Made by a program: the position numbers and the translations under genes. Below the pieces are notes generated by a model. The model was not told the origin of the DNA. It saw only the letters and a program-made list of their open reading frames with translations, and searched no databases. A stretch of 64,000 bases of DNA from Salvia splendens (Eukaryota; Streptophyta; Magnoliopsida; Lamiales; Lamiaceae), in assembly GCF_004379255.2 (NCBI RefSeq), contig NC_056033.1, positions 23,614,209 through 23,678,208 of the forward strand. Reading direction: 5' to 3'. Positions 34,467-48,000 of this stretch are shown here, in pieces; position 1 is the stretch's first letter; every line of letters starts with the position of its first letter.

Positions 34467-37400
34467 TTGCTGAACTTCCTTCAAACATACATTTCTACAA
34501 CGACGAATGAAGACGAAATTCGAAGAAAATTGGTTGAAGCGCCGATTGTAGCTGAATCGGTTGAAGCGACAATCGAAGAAAATCGGCGTTCCACATCAGC
34601 GCTGGTTCTGCCTTCTTCAGCGGTGATTCCAACTTCTTCCGCGGTGGTTCCGACTTCTTCAGGTTCAGCAATTGATTCAAATTTGAAATATATTGCTTCG
34701 ATTTTAGTTTATTAAATTAAATCTGGATTTGTTTTTTTATGAATTTGATTTGTGCTGATTTTTTTTGTTGATTAGCCATGGTAAAATCGAAATTGGAAGC
34801 ATCACCTACCAGTTAAGGATTTGGTTAAATTCTTAAGATTATTGACATTTCATACAATAGCTACTGACATAGCTATGATAACAGTATATGCTTGTTTGAA
34901 TAGCTGTTAGGATGACTGTAGATTGAACCAGAAAGAGTTATTGATACAGATTTATTTTATTTCATTTCATACAATAGCTATTGACATAGCTATAAAACAG
35001 AGTATCTGCTTATTTGAACAGAGTATATGATTTGTTTAACATGGCTATTGACATAGGTATTGACATAGATTTATTAACAGAGTATACTTAATGCTTTAAC
35101 TTATTATTGATATAGATTAATTGTGATTCATTTTAAACCAGAAAATAGAAAAATATCAAAGCGAAAAAGGAGTACCTCGGTATCACAGGAAGAGTTAATG
35201 AATGTTGAGAAAAAACAAAAGAAAAGTATAGAGAATGAAAAAATTGAGTCAGAATGCTGAAAATGTATCTCAAAGGCTTCTAGTGAAAAGGAAGTCTTTG
35301 TTTTTTGTTGATGCAATAAGCCAATTGAAATGAGGCACAGATTAATTCTGTGGAGGAGATTGGTTTTGAGAGTGTCTTGCATTACATAATAGAATACATT
35401 CCTAGTAGATTAGCATTTTCTTTGTTGAAGAGCTTTGATGAAGAAAAGTGTAAGATAAAGCTTTATAATGGGAAAAAAAATTCATATCACGGAAGAGGAT
35501 GTGGAGCTTGTGTATGGATTTCCAAGAGGTAACATTACTTACTGTAGAGAGAAGTGGAAAAGTAATGAACCTTTCATGAGGGAGTTAGCAGAACAATGTG
35601 ATACGAAACCAGGAAATGTGAACCATAAAGCTGTTGAACAGCTTATGTTAAAAGATAAGGAAGGAGGACCACAGTTCAAGAGATTGTTCTTGGTCCTATT
35701 AGAATCCGCATTGATTGAGCCTTCAACACGTGGAATGATAAAAACTAAGATTGGAGAGATAATTGATGACTTGGATAACGTAAGAAATATCAATTGGTGT
35801 TCGTATACAATCTCTGTGCTCAAGTTTGCTATGGGAAATTGGTCGAAGACAGAGGAGAACGCCTTTGCAGAACCACTTCCCTTCCTCATGGTATGTTTTA
35901 CATTTTGCATTACATTACTTATTGAAATGACTTGTATGTGTAGTTGATATAGCTTGTACTATAGTTGACATTAGTTATATAAGGGGCTTGTGTATGCAGT
36001 TGACACTACACACCAGTAATTGACATGAATTTTTTAACATATGCAGCTCTACTACTTAGACAGAGTTACACAAGACACGCGTCTTGTTCCTCGCACATTT
36101 CCATTAATGAAAGGATGGAAAAGTGAGCATCTACAGGCTAGAGAAGATAGAGAGACAAGTGAAGGAGTTTTTGGTTTAGGACGTATAAAGAAGAGGTATG
36201 TTCGTACTCTGGAGCAGCATGAGGAAGAGAAGCAGGAGGCTGAGGTGGAGGAGCAGATGCATCAACAACAGATTCCCGATGACTGTGCGGTTGGGTCTTC
36301 CCAGAACCTACTCCCAAAAAATTTCTTACAGGAGGAGCAACAGCAAGGGAATGATGAAAAAAGTGTTGATGTAAATGAAAGTGGAGTTGGATCTTCTTCT
36401 CAGAACATACTCCCATCACATATGGTGGCCAATGTAGTAAAATACATCAAGCAGATAAATGATGGCAGGACCAACTAGGGCTGGGAAAATATACCGAAAT
36501 ACCGAAATACCGCACTTACCGTACCGGAAATATACCGAAAATACTGAATTTTCGGTATACCGTACTTTTCGGTACGGTATCATACCGTACCGACAGTTTT
36601 AGGTACGATAAAGGTATGCATTTTGTATATACCGCGGTATACCGCATTATACCGCATCATACTGCAATTGCGGTATATACCGCAAATTTATGGTATATAC
36701 CGCAAATTTACGGTATATACCGCAAATAACACGGTATACTGCAAATACGGTATATACCGCAGTTGCGGTATATACCGGAAATCACGGTATACCGCGGTAT
36801 ACCGCAATATGCGGTATACCGACAAAAGTGGTACGGTAACGATATCTAAATTTGGTATACCGACTTTTCGGTATACCGCAATTGCGGTATATCGACAAAA
36901 GCGGTACGGTAAAGGTATGGCTTTTGGTCATACCGCACGGTACGGTATGCGATATGGCCATTTCGGCGCGGTATACCGTGCCGTTCCAACCCTAGGACCA
37001 ACCTTCTGAGAGTCCTCAAAGAAGCTTCATCACAGATCGAGAATAATGATTTATTTGGACTTGTTTGTGATATAGCTAGAAGTGCAATTAGAAGCAAAAA
37101 GTCTCCAGTTGCCTCTGTGAGTGACATTTTTCTCCACTTGTCACAGTCATATAATATAGACAACGATGTTGCTATTGATAACTGGAAAGCTTTGTTTGAT
37201 TCAATACGGAATGCTGAAAAAGCAAGCGAAACAATTGAAGACTTGAATGAATTTCCAACTTTCAGATTGGATTATTTCTTTGATAAAGTAAGTACATAAA
37301 CAACCTATAATGATATTAATACATCATTTTGTTGATATATGTTTCTCTTAGTTGACATTGAATTATTCTTATGGTTTAGAAAGTAACATTGTTGAACTAA

Positions 37401-39810
37401 TTTTTGAACAGGCTGTAGAATAAAGAAACAAAGATAACTTACCTACCTCACCAGTTGGTGATCCTGAAGAGGTCAGACCGTCTGTTGAAGAAGACGAACA
37501 AAGAAAGGAGACCGTGATTTGTGATGACCATAACGAATCAAACTCTCCTATCTCGACAGCCATACTAGGAACTCCACGGACAGCATCCCCATCTCTCCGG
37601 CAACAAGAAGTCAATGCTTCAGAGCATGACAACACACTGGCATCACTAATAGGATCTGAGAACAGGGGAAGTGAGTTAGAAATTCAAGAAGATGTTGAAG
37701 CTGATAGAGAGTTAAGAACACAAGATGCCTTGCACATATTATCAAAAGTATGTGGTGACTATGAAATCGGCAACAATGAAGAAGCAATCAAGGCCACAAA
37801 CACCATTGTTGATATCATAAATGAACGGGTACAATTTACAATGATTATCTTAAACTCCTGAAGCTTTGTATATAAATTTTATAGATTTTATATAAGTTAT
37901 TGACATTGTGGATATCGTATTTGACATTGATAAATACATAATTAACATGATATAGCATGGAGTTTCAGTAGTAAATATAAATTGTATATATGGAGTTTCA
38001 GGAAGACAGGGAGGATGTAGCTGCATGCTCAATTGTTGAGTATATGATGCAAGAGGGTCTTGAAACAATAGATGACACACCTCCTGAATGGAACGTGCAA
38101 AAACAAGGATATAAATGGATAGAGAAGATGCATGAGGAAAAAGAAAAAACTCCTGAAAACGCAGAGAGAAGAATGACTGTCTACCAAGTAAAATAAGTAA
38201 AATTAACCTTATTATTTTTAAAAAAATGACTGAATTGTTGTTGACATTGCTTGTAATAGTTGTTAAAATGACTTGTATGTATAGTTGACATAACTTGTAT
38301 GTTCAGTTGACACGATATGTATTCTAGTTGACATAATTATATTAGTTATTGATATGGTCAGTATAATATAGTTGACATGATTTGTAATTGTAAGTAACAT
38401 TAAATTCACTGACAACAGAACCCTGTTCCAATCTGTGAGATTCCACTGGCTGAAGCTAGAGAGAGACGGACTCATGCTGAAATGCGTTCTAGCCCAGTGC
38501 TACGCTCACCATTTGAAATACGAGCTGTGCATATGAAACCAACCCTGAACCTGGATGAAAGAGATATCTACTACTACATAGTAGAAACTGAAGGAACAAA
38601 TGAGTATTCATAATTTAATTCTTTGAATCACTTTTAAATTTCTATGCAGTTGACATAATTTATGAATGATGTTTAAATTTTGTCTGCACACTTTCATTTA
38701 AGTGATACATGTGCTTACACTAATGACTTTGTTTGGGCAAGCAAATGAGTGCTTTCATCTTTGAAACCCCATATAGAAATCAGTATAGGTGTAATTGATG
38801 TATGGGCAACATACCTAAACTTCAGAGAAACAGAAAGGGCAGAAACGTCACCTCCACGCCTGTTTCTAACAACATCCCCATGCGTGAGTAATTTAAATTT
38901 ATATAAAAATTATTTGAATGACATATTTCACTCACAAAAAAATGTTGAATGCAATATTTGAATATAACAAATCGGGAGCCTCATTGGAATCCATTACAAT
39001 CCAAGAACAACTTTATGTCACGAATTGATCAAGAGACTAGTAGAATACAATATTTTGATTGGAGAAAAATTGATTTGGTAACAAATTTATTTTTGTACAG
39101 AGATCTCACAATGTCAACAACATAAATTTGGACAGGTGTTGTCAAATTCCTTTCTCTAATATTTTCTCTCATGTTATACAGGTCTTCTTCCCAGTTTTTA
39201 CAATTGGCTATTACTACCTTGTTGTATTTTGGATGAAGATCAACAAAATTGAGATAATAGATAGTGTCAAACCACCTAAAGCCAAGGATCCATTGGAAAA
39301 GTATAGAATTGATGTTGGAATACTGGTATGCTTTTTTCAATAAAATTGACATTATGTTTACATTTTGTTGACATAATTTATGCATCTTGTCAAAATGCTT
39401 TGTATAAATAGTTTAGTTTAGTTTTGTTTATATATTTGCAGAAAGATATGTTTGAGACATACTTCAAAGAGAAGAACATATCAGGGCTATCAGAAAATAT
39501 AAAGAAGTCTCCATACAAAGTTGTTCCTTTAGATTGGGCCACAAGCACCCATAAAGAAGATAGTGGCATATATTTGATGAGACACATGGAAACTTACTTT
39601 GGCAGAAAGGGAAGGGAATGGAATATTGGTTTTTCTCCACGTGGCACAAAGATTTTACAGATACTCAGAGGAAGATATTGCGAAGCGATGCTTACATCAA
39701 GGAGCAATAAGAAGTGTATGGATATGGTACGCGTCCTTGATGACTGGATGACAGCAAACAAGCACAGATTACCTGAGTTACAGAACAAGTTCAAGGCTGT
39801 AGAAGTTTGA
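34467..39810 (+). pseudogene. ULP1-like cysteine protease gene, copy 1 (E1)
   Basis: About eleven exons can be traced: 34467-34662, a short one near 34776, 35142-35890, 36047-37287 (interrupted by a hAT MITE), 37412-37828, 38002-38187, 38419-~38605, 38703-38883, ~38950-39077, 39182-39325 and 39442-39810. The N-terminal half has the plant domain that precedes transposon-borne ULPs (GFESVLHYIIEYIPSRLAF, IHITEEDVELVYGFPRG). The C-terminal half is the Ulp1/C48 protease, which would remove SUMO or a similar tag. The catalytic His position is Tyr (TAT, 39209-39211) and the catalytic Cys is Ser (AGT, 39562-39564, in EDSGIYL), while the Asp of EIIDS remains. Also broken: a frameshift at an A-run (~35471), TAA at ~37421, TGA at ~38746, and the acceptor before ~38950 changed from AG to AT. 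It would be inactive even if translated. Confidence 0.82.
36476..36994. mobile_element. hAT-type MITE full of CGGTATACCG repeats
   Basis: Ends TAGGGCTGGGAA...TTCCAACCCTA, with a perfect 8-bp duplication GGACCAAC (36468-36475 and 36995-37002), the hAT signature. The 519-bp body is almost entirely short units built on GGTATACCGC and ACCGCAAAT, many self-complementary. It interrupts an exon of ULP copy 1, where the two exon halves align with the uninterrupted copy 2. A 128-residue frame (36623-37009) is only the repeat read through. Confidence 0.93.
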
Positions 39811-39857
39811 TTTATAAGCCGTTTTTATCTCCTGCCTAAAAAATAATTTCTAAAACA

Positions 39858-42800
39858 ATGACAGGGGAATCGATTGACATTCAGGAACCGATTGAGCAGT
39901 CGACCGTTGCTGGAAAAATGACGTCCAATTTGAAGGTCAACACCAAATCGACTGAACCGACTCTTTCAGGTTAAAGATTACATTCGTTTTTTAATTGTAT
40001 GGCCTTAATTTTAGTTTTTTAAAACAAAGTTTGAGTATTCAAAAATTTTATGGTTTGGTTTTCATAATTTAGTTATTTGATGAGTTCGAATTCTGCTTTT
40101 TTTGGGGGGTTGATTAGCTATGGAAATTGACGAAGGGTCGGAAGCGGGAAATAAAGAAACAGAGGAAAAATCTTCTTCGAGTTAAGTACTCCTGCTATAT
40201 ATTTAAATTACAATAATTATTGACATTAAAGGATGTCTGTTGACATAGTGGTGTTGACATTTTGAAGTAGTATCTCAATAGCTATTGACATAGTGTAGAA
40301 AACAAGGTATGCTTGCCCTTGTTATATATATGGCTGTTACGATGGCTGACTTATATGTGTACTTGCCATTGTTATATAATTGTTATATATATGGTTGTTA
40401 TTAACATAGGTAAGGATAATTTCATACAATACCTATCGTCATAGCTATAGACATAGCTATAATAACCAGTTAAGGATTTGTTTGAATAGCTGTATATTGA
40501 ACCAAAAAGAGTTATTGATATAGATTTATTGTGTTTCATTTTGGATTTATTAACAGAGTATACTTAATGGCCAAACTTATTATTGATATAGATTTATTGT
40601 GTTTCATTTTAAACCAGAAAACAGGAAAATATCAAAGCAAAAAAGGAGTACCTCGGTATCTCAGAAAGAGTTAATGAATGTTGAGAAAAAACAAAAGAAA
40701 AGTATAGAGGATGAAAAACAGAGTCAGAATGCTGAAAAGGTATCTCAAAGGCTTATAGTGAAAAGGAATCCTTTGTTTTTTGTTGATGCAATAAGCCAAT
40801 TGAATGAGGCACAAATTAATTATGTGAAGGAGATGGGTTTTGAGAGTGTCTTGCATTACAGAATTGAATACATTCCTAGTAGATTAGCATTTTCTTTGTT
40901 GAAGAGCTTTGATGAAGAAAAGTGTAAGATAAAGCTTTGTAATGGCAAAAAAATTCACATCACGGAAGAGAATGTGGAGCTTTTGTATTGATTTCCAAGA
41001 GGTGACATTACTTACTGCAGGGAGTAATGTACCTTTAATGAGGGAGTTAGCAGAGCAATGTGATACGAAACCAGCAAACGTGAACCATAAAGCTGTTGAA
41101 CAGCTTATGTTAGCCGATCAGGAAGGAGGACCACAATTCAAGAGATTGTTCTTGGTCCTATTAGAATCCGCATTGATTGAGCCTTCAACATGTGGAATAA
41201 TAAAATCTAAGATTGGAGAGATAGTTGATGATTTGGATAATGTTAGAAATATCAACTGGTGTTCATATACAATCTTTGTGCTCAAGTTTGCTATGGAAAA
41301 TTGGTCGAAGACAGAAAAAATGCCTTTGCAGGACCACTTCCCTTCCTCATGGTATGTTTTACATTTTGCATTACATTACTTATTGAAATGACTTGTATGT
41401 GTAGTTGATATAGCTTGTAATTAGCTGACATAAGTTGTATTAGTTATTTAAGTGGCTTCTATATTGAGTTGACACTACACACTAGTAATTGACATGCATT
41501 TTTTAACATGTGCAGCTTTGCTAGTTAGATAGAGTTATACAAGACAAGCGTCCTATTCCTTGCTCACTTCCGTTAATGAAAGGATGGAAAAGTGAACATC
41601 TTCAGGCTAGAGAAGATAAAGAGATCAGAGAAAGAGTTTTTGGTTTAGGACGTATAAAGAAGAGATATATTTTGGACAAGGAGGAGCAGCATGGGGAGGG
41701 GTAGGAGAAAAAGGAGGAGAAGGAGCACGAGCAGGAGGAACACGAGGAGGAGGAGGAGGAGGAGGAGGAGGAGGAACATGTACCTCAACCACAGATGACT
41801 CCTGACAGTGGGTTGGGTCTTCCCATAATCTACAAATACCAAAAAAATTCATAAAGAATGTAGTAACAAACATTCTTGACATGAATCAAGGGAAAGTCAA
41901 TCTTGTCAAGACCCTTAAAGAAGCTCCTCTACACATCAAAACTAATTATTTATTCAGAATATTGTGTGATATGGCTAGATCTTCAGTTGGAAGCCAAACA
42001 ACGACAATTGAGGTTGTGAATGAGAAGTGTCAACTATTGTCCAAGATGTTTGAGGAAGACAAGCCTGAAACTTTTGATCGTTGGAAAACAATCTCAGAAT
42101 CAATACTTCTTGCTCAAAAAGAAAAGGAAGCACTTGAAGATTTGGCTGAATTTCCAACTTTCAAAACGCCACGTTTCTTAGATAAAGTAAGTACATCATT
42201 TTCTTTACATATGTTTCTCTGAGTTCATATTAGATTACTCCTGTAGTTTAGATACTAACATTGTAGAACTAATTTACAAGCAGTATGCAGAGCAAGGAAA
42301 CAGAGAAAATATCCCTACTTCGCCAGTTTCTGATCCTAAAGGGGTGAGCCAAATCCTATCTTTTGTTATTTAGAATCAATTGAAATTAAATTGATATTAA
42401 TTATAAATTACTAATTGAATAGGCTGCTGAAGAAGGAGAAGGAGAAGGAGAAGGAGAAGGAGAAGGAACAAAAGAGGACACAGTGGTTGATGACAGTAAT
42501 GAATCAGCCTCTCCTTCTTACCACCAGCTGCAGGCCCAACGGATGACGCATATGTTGAAACGAACAAAGAAAATCAACTGGACAAAGGGAAAGAGAAAGA
42601 AGATAATATTGTTAAAGTAAAATAACTAAACTATGATTAAAATGACTGAATTGTTTTTTATATGGCTTGATAGTGAAGTTGACATTTGGTTTTAATTGTT
42701 GTTGACATGTTTTTTGTGTAGTTGACATGACTTGAAAGTGAAGTTGGCATTTGGTTTTAATTGTTGTTGACATGTTTTTTGTGTAGTTGACATGACTTGA

Positions 42801-44563
42801 AAGTGAAGTTGGCATTTGGTTTTAACTGTTATTGTCATGGCTTCTGTGTGTAGTTGACATGACTTCTGTGTGTAGTTGACATGACTTATGATTGTTGTTG
42901 ACATGGCTTATGATTGTTTTTAACATGACTTATAATTGTAGTTGACATCGTTCTATGTGTAGTTGACATAGTATGTAACATAGTTGACATGACTTGTACA
43001 TGTAGTTGACACGATATGTGCTGAAGTTGACATGACTTGTATGTGATGTTGACACGAGATGCACCATAGTTGACATAATTATATTACTTGCTGACATGGC
43101 TAGTATATATATTTGACATAATTTTAATTGTAACTAACATGAATTCTATTGCACTGATAACAGAATGTTGTTCCATTCTGGGAGATTCCAGTGCCAAAAG
43201 TCAGAGTGAAAAAGTCTCATGCTGAAACGCATTCTGACCCATTCATAGGCTCTCCATTTGACATAAGAGCTGTACATACAAAAACATACCTGGAAGCTAA
43301 TGAAAGAGATGTCTACTACTACATACTAGAAACAGAAGGAATAGACAAGTATGCATCATTTAATTATTTCATTGATCTAAAAAATATTTTTTAGTTTTCT
43401 GTGCAGTTAACATGATTGAAGAATGTTGTTCTTGTGTCGTTTGTATAACTTCATTTCAGAGATGCATGCGTTTATGAGGATGATTTTGCTTGGGCGACCA
43501 AGGAATTGTTTTCGTCACTGAAGCCCCATGAAGGATTTAATGCGGGTGTAATTAGTGCATGGGCTTCACACCTTAACAACAGAGAAAAAGAAAGGCCCAC
43601 AACATCACTTTCACGCTTTTTCCTGACTACATCTCCATGTGTAAGTAATCTTAAATTATAGGTGAACTGTTTGAATCAGACGTCTCCTTAACCAAACTTG
43701 TTAAATGCAGAATTTAAATGTAACAAATCGGCCGGATAATTGGGATGGTTCGACAGCAAAAAAGAATTTCATTTCTCAGATAGATAATGAGATTCAAAGA
43801 AGACCAGATTTCAACTGGAGATAAATTGATTTGGTAATGACATCTCACAATGACATTTACGTAAGAATATGAAATGTGTTCTTTCTATATAATTTTATCT
43901 TTAATGTCATTTTATCTTTCATGTCATACAGGTTTTCTTCCCAGTTTGTGCAAATTTTCATTACTATCTTGTAGTATATTAGATGAAGAAAAACACCATT
44001 GGGATAATAGATAACAACAAGCCACATAAAGCTATGGATCCGTTCGAGAAGTATGACATTGATATTGGTTTAATGGTATGCTTTTATCTATGTTATTGAC
44101 ATATTCTATACATTTAGTTTACATAATTTCTACATCATGTTCAAATGCTTTGTTTGTGTAGTTTGATTTAGTTATTTATATATTTTGCAGAAAGATATGT
44201 TTGAAGCATACTTCATAGAGAAGAAAATGTTAGATATTTCAGAGAATGTAAACAAGTCTTCAATCAACTTTCTGCCTTTAGAGTGGGCCACAAGCACGAT
44301 CAACAAGGACTGTGGTATCGATTTGATGAGGCACATGGAGACCTATGTTGGCAAAAAGGGCAGTGAATGAGATATTGGCCTCTCTGGACGTAGTAAAGAT
44401 TCCCCAGATACTCAGGGGAAGGTATTGCTACACGATGATTTCATCGATTTACAATAACCAAAGGTCGCCAATGTTACAACAGGCTCATGATTGGATGGAA
44501 GCAAACATGGAGAAATTGCTTGAGCTAAACAACAAGTACAAGGAGTTGTTTAGTTGTAAGTAA
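39858..44563 (+). pseudogene. ULP1-like cysteine protease gene, copy 2 (E1)
   Basis: Tandem duplicate of copy 1 with the same exon pattern and 48 bp behind it. Exon 1 starts MTGESIDIQEPIEQ (39858, donor at ~39969); later exons are at ~40120, 40615-41350, 41516-42187, 42284-42342, 42424-42616, 43165-43350, 43460-43639, 43710-43824, 43933-44077 and 44191-44563. Unlike copy 1, the catalytic residues are kept: His CAT at 43959-43961 (FHYYLVVY), Asp in GIIDN, Cys TGT at 44311-44313 (KDCGIDL). Yet it is broken: TGA at 40989-40991, a deletion/frameshift at ~41020, another near 41318, a stop at ~41524, TAG at ~43980 and TGA at ~44368. Acidic linkers come from (GAG)n at 41695-41780 and (GAAGGA)n at 42428-42468. 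Most closely resembles the fragment in E2. Confidence 0.82.
42612..43160 (+). repeat. GTTGACAT motif array in an intron of ULP copy 2
   Basis: About a dozen GTTGACAT octamers by eye, plus GTTGACAC and GTTGGCAT variants, every ~20-30 bp, all on the + strand and none seen reversed. A typical unit is GTAGTTGACATGACTTGTAT. Similar, thinner arrays fill other introns and spacers of E1 and E2, always reading in the direction of transcription of the surrounding gene. Confidence 0.88.
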
Positions 44564-45034
44564 ACAAAAAGTGATATTAATGTTAAATGTTGACATGGTT
44601 GTAGGTGCAGTTGACATGGTTGTATGTGCAGTTGACATGGCTTGTGCGTGTAGTTGACATGGCTTGTAACACAGTTGACGTCGCTTGTACGTGTAGTCAT
44701 ATAATACATTTCAATAGACAGCAAATTAAATGTTAAAAACAAATATGAAAATGTCATCAACTTAAAATCAAATCTTATAATTAAAAAAAACAAATATTTT
44801 CCCCCTATTTGGCACATGTACATGAATTATGGTCATATAATACATGTCAATAGACACCAAATCAAATGTTAAAAACATATAAAAATGTCAATAAACTGTA
44901 TAAAATGTCAACAACTAAATAATTCTCATATCAATAGCCAAAATATCAAATATCAACTACTAATAAGAAAATGTCAATAACTTGTAGCATATGTTAAAAA
45001 CTCAAAAACAACTCTGTTTGTTAAAAAAGAACAA
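44564..45034. other. Convergent intergenic spacer between ULP copy 2 and the transposase
   Basis: The GTTGACAT motif is on the + strand up to ~44700 (after the + gene) and on the - strand (ATGTCAAC) from ~44830 on (behind the - gene). The switch lies near the midpoint of the spacer. Confidence 0.7.
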
Positions 45035-48000
45035 TTATGTATACTTTCTGCCACAACTCCTGGCATAATGATCAGTCACTTTATGACACTTTCCACAACG
45101 CTTATGAAGTTTACTTGCTTTTTCAATTGCTTTCTCTATGCCCGACTTAATCCTGCTTTTCTTGTCACTTGCACCTCCCTTTGTACTAACCACATCTGGA
45201 GCACGTGCAATTACTTCTTCAGGTACAACAATACCATATATATTCTTGATGGAATCATTTTTATCAACTGATGAAGATCCAGTAGTGTCATCAGTCAAAA
45301 TTTGAGGAGCCATACCCGCAAGCAAATTATCCAATGCAATCAGATGATTTTTGTTCTTAAAAGCGCATTGATATAGACCAAAGTAACGTCCATGACACCT
45401 GTTACCAATCTATAGCTTGTCATCTTCGTTAGAACCTGCAAACATATAACATGTCAATATCCTATATAAATTATATGAACACTAAATCGGTAACATGTCA
45501 ACAGCCTATACAGTTTATGTCAACACAAAATTGAAATATACTAAACATGAGTGTTTTTGTTAGATACAGAGAATGTTGGCGTCTTGTTTAAGCAACATAT
45601 GACAAATCAACTGAAATATCTATAAGAAACAGTTCATATACCTTTGCCAGATGCACTCTCGTCACTCGTGAGACCATGAACTGCCTTCAATAATTCACTT
45701 TTCAGCCACCGGTTACCAACATACTTCTCTAGAATATTGTTGACATCTTTGTTTCTGAGGACGAAGAAAAGGTGGCTGCATAGATAACCACACCTTTCAA
45801 AGAGTTTACACTCACAATCAAATGACTCAGTCTCTTTCTAATGTGTAACTGTGAAGGTCTTCTTTCTAGCATCAGAAACTTTAAAGACCTCGATGTTCTC
45901 CAAAGTGGACATGCTAATCATCCGACAACTCTTATCAGCCTCATAAATCAATTCTTGTACCACTCTAAACATCCTATCCGTGTATACAGATGTCAATTGC
46001 TTCTCAAATGCTAAATCAGTGGCATATTTTGGTGAGATTACAGAATCATAATAGTCGAGCCTTTCAGTTTGATTCCTTTGAGCATCAATGCCATTGTTAT
46101 GCTGAAGAGTGAAGTCAGCAAAATTAAACAACGGTTTCGAGTACCTCTTAAAAAAATTGTTTTCAGATTCTGAAAAAGATGTTGTTCTCATTAAAGAACC
46201 CATAGGAACATCTCTAAAGTAGGCTGGGATCCACATATGTCTAACAGCACACATGTCCTTAAACCATTTATGATCTTTCACACCATATTTTTCAACAATA
46301 CCAGTCCATAATATGTCAAACTCATCTGGATCTAACAATTCTGACCAAACACAAGCCTTAAACTCCTTACTAAACTTTTCTCTATCAGAAATAGATTTAG
46401 GTATTTTCTCAAACAACTTGCTCATAATATGCCACATGCACAAACGATGCCTTGTACCAGATAATACCTTCTCAATTGCAAGCCTCATTCCCCAATCTTG
46501 GTCTGTGATTATGATCCTTGGAGCAACACCCATGCATTCAACAAACAAAGTAAAAGGCCATGAGAATGCATCACAATTCTCACTGGATACGAAACCAGCT
46601 CCAAATGCAATAGGACCCCCGTGATTGTCTTTCCCGGTAAATGGACGAAACACCATATGATACATATTGAACAAATAGATCAACACAAAACATCAACAAA
46701 TTTTTCATAATAACCAATGTCAACTACAAATATATCCTATGTTGACTACTAAGTCAACTAACTACTATGTATGTCAATTACCAAGTATAATAAATAAACT
46801 ACCTGTTTGTCGAATATGTTGTATCAAATGCTACAACATCTCCAAACATATGGTAATGTTTCTGAAACTCTACATCAGACCAAAATAAGCTCACTAACTT
46901 ATTATCATCAGTTGAAAATTGATATTTGTGAAAAAACCCTTCACAAATTCTCTTCTTCTCTTGCATCTGATTTAGGATCATTTGAACATCCACTTCTTTC
47001 AGTTTCTCTTTAATATCACGAGAACAATTCCTAACATCATTCAACGTACACCCAACAACATCATAACCACCAAAAATTCCTTTAATAAGTTGAAAGTTGA
47101 AGTAGGACCGATGTTGCTTTGGTGCAATCTTCAACAAACTTGTGATGAACATCATTCATACTGCGATTTCCTTTCATAAATCGCTTATGATCTTTGTCAA
47201 CCATAGTATGATTGTGTTCCTCAATGAATTGATGCACAAGATAATATTTAACACCACAATCAGAAAAAAACTTGAAACTGATCCTTGCTCCACATCAACA
47301 CTTTTTTGTGCCACGTCTGCGTTTCTTCTTTGAAGTTACTTCTTCGTCATCTGACACGTTCACATCGTCAGATATAATTACATCGACATCCAACGGATCA
47401 ACTGTAAGAAAACCTTGTCTGTTGCAGACAACATACTGAAAAGTAATAACACCACCACTACACCTATTTCCAAATCTTCGAAAATCAAAACAAGCCTCTT
47501 GAGCATACTTTTCATAAAAGGAAATTCCCTCCTCAAGTGAAGAAAATTTTTGACCTTCATAAGGCGTGCCTTGCAAATTGGAATAACAGGTCCTACTACA
47601 TAATGGGAAAATATGTCAACAACCTAAAACAGATAATGTGAACTAGCATATCATAACTGACCAACACCTGAATCCAGAATAAAAATCTCAAAATAAAGCA
47701 GCACCAACATATCAGTCATCCTATCATGGACTATCAACCATAGCCATAACCCCTTCCTCCAACAACAAACACCACAACAGGGGTTCTTCAGACAGGGGAG
47801 GGTGCATTTTGCATACAATTATTTTGTATGTCAAAAAAATGTTAACAAAGAGTACAGCTAAATAGAATATTTAACAGGTAACATAAATCATGTCAACATA
47901 TTTGCATTTATATCAACAGAACATCAATTCAAATCAGAATATAATGTCAACTATCATATCTTAAATGACCCACACCAGAATCAAAATCTTAAAATATGCA

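Noticed and set aside
36623..37009. 128-residue Tyr/Ile-rich reading frame as a gene
   Set aside because: It is the palindromic repeat body of the hAT MITE read in one frame.
42612..43160. GTTGACAT read as bacterial -35 boxes (TTGACA) or as WRKY W-boxes
   Set aside because: The sequence is plant nuclear, and the W-box core needs TTGACC or TTGACT. Strand polarity along whole genes does not fit promoter elements.
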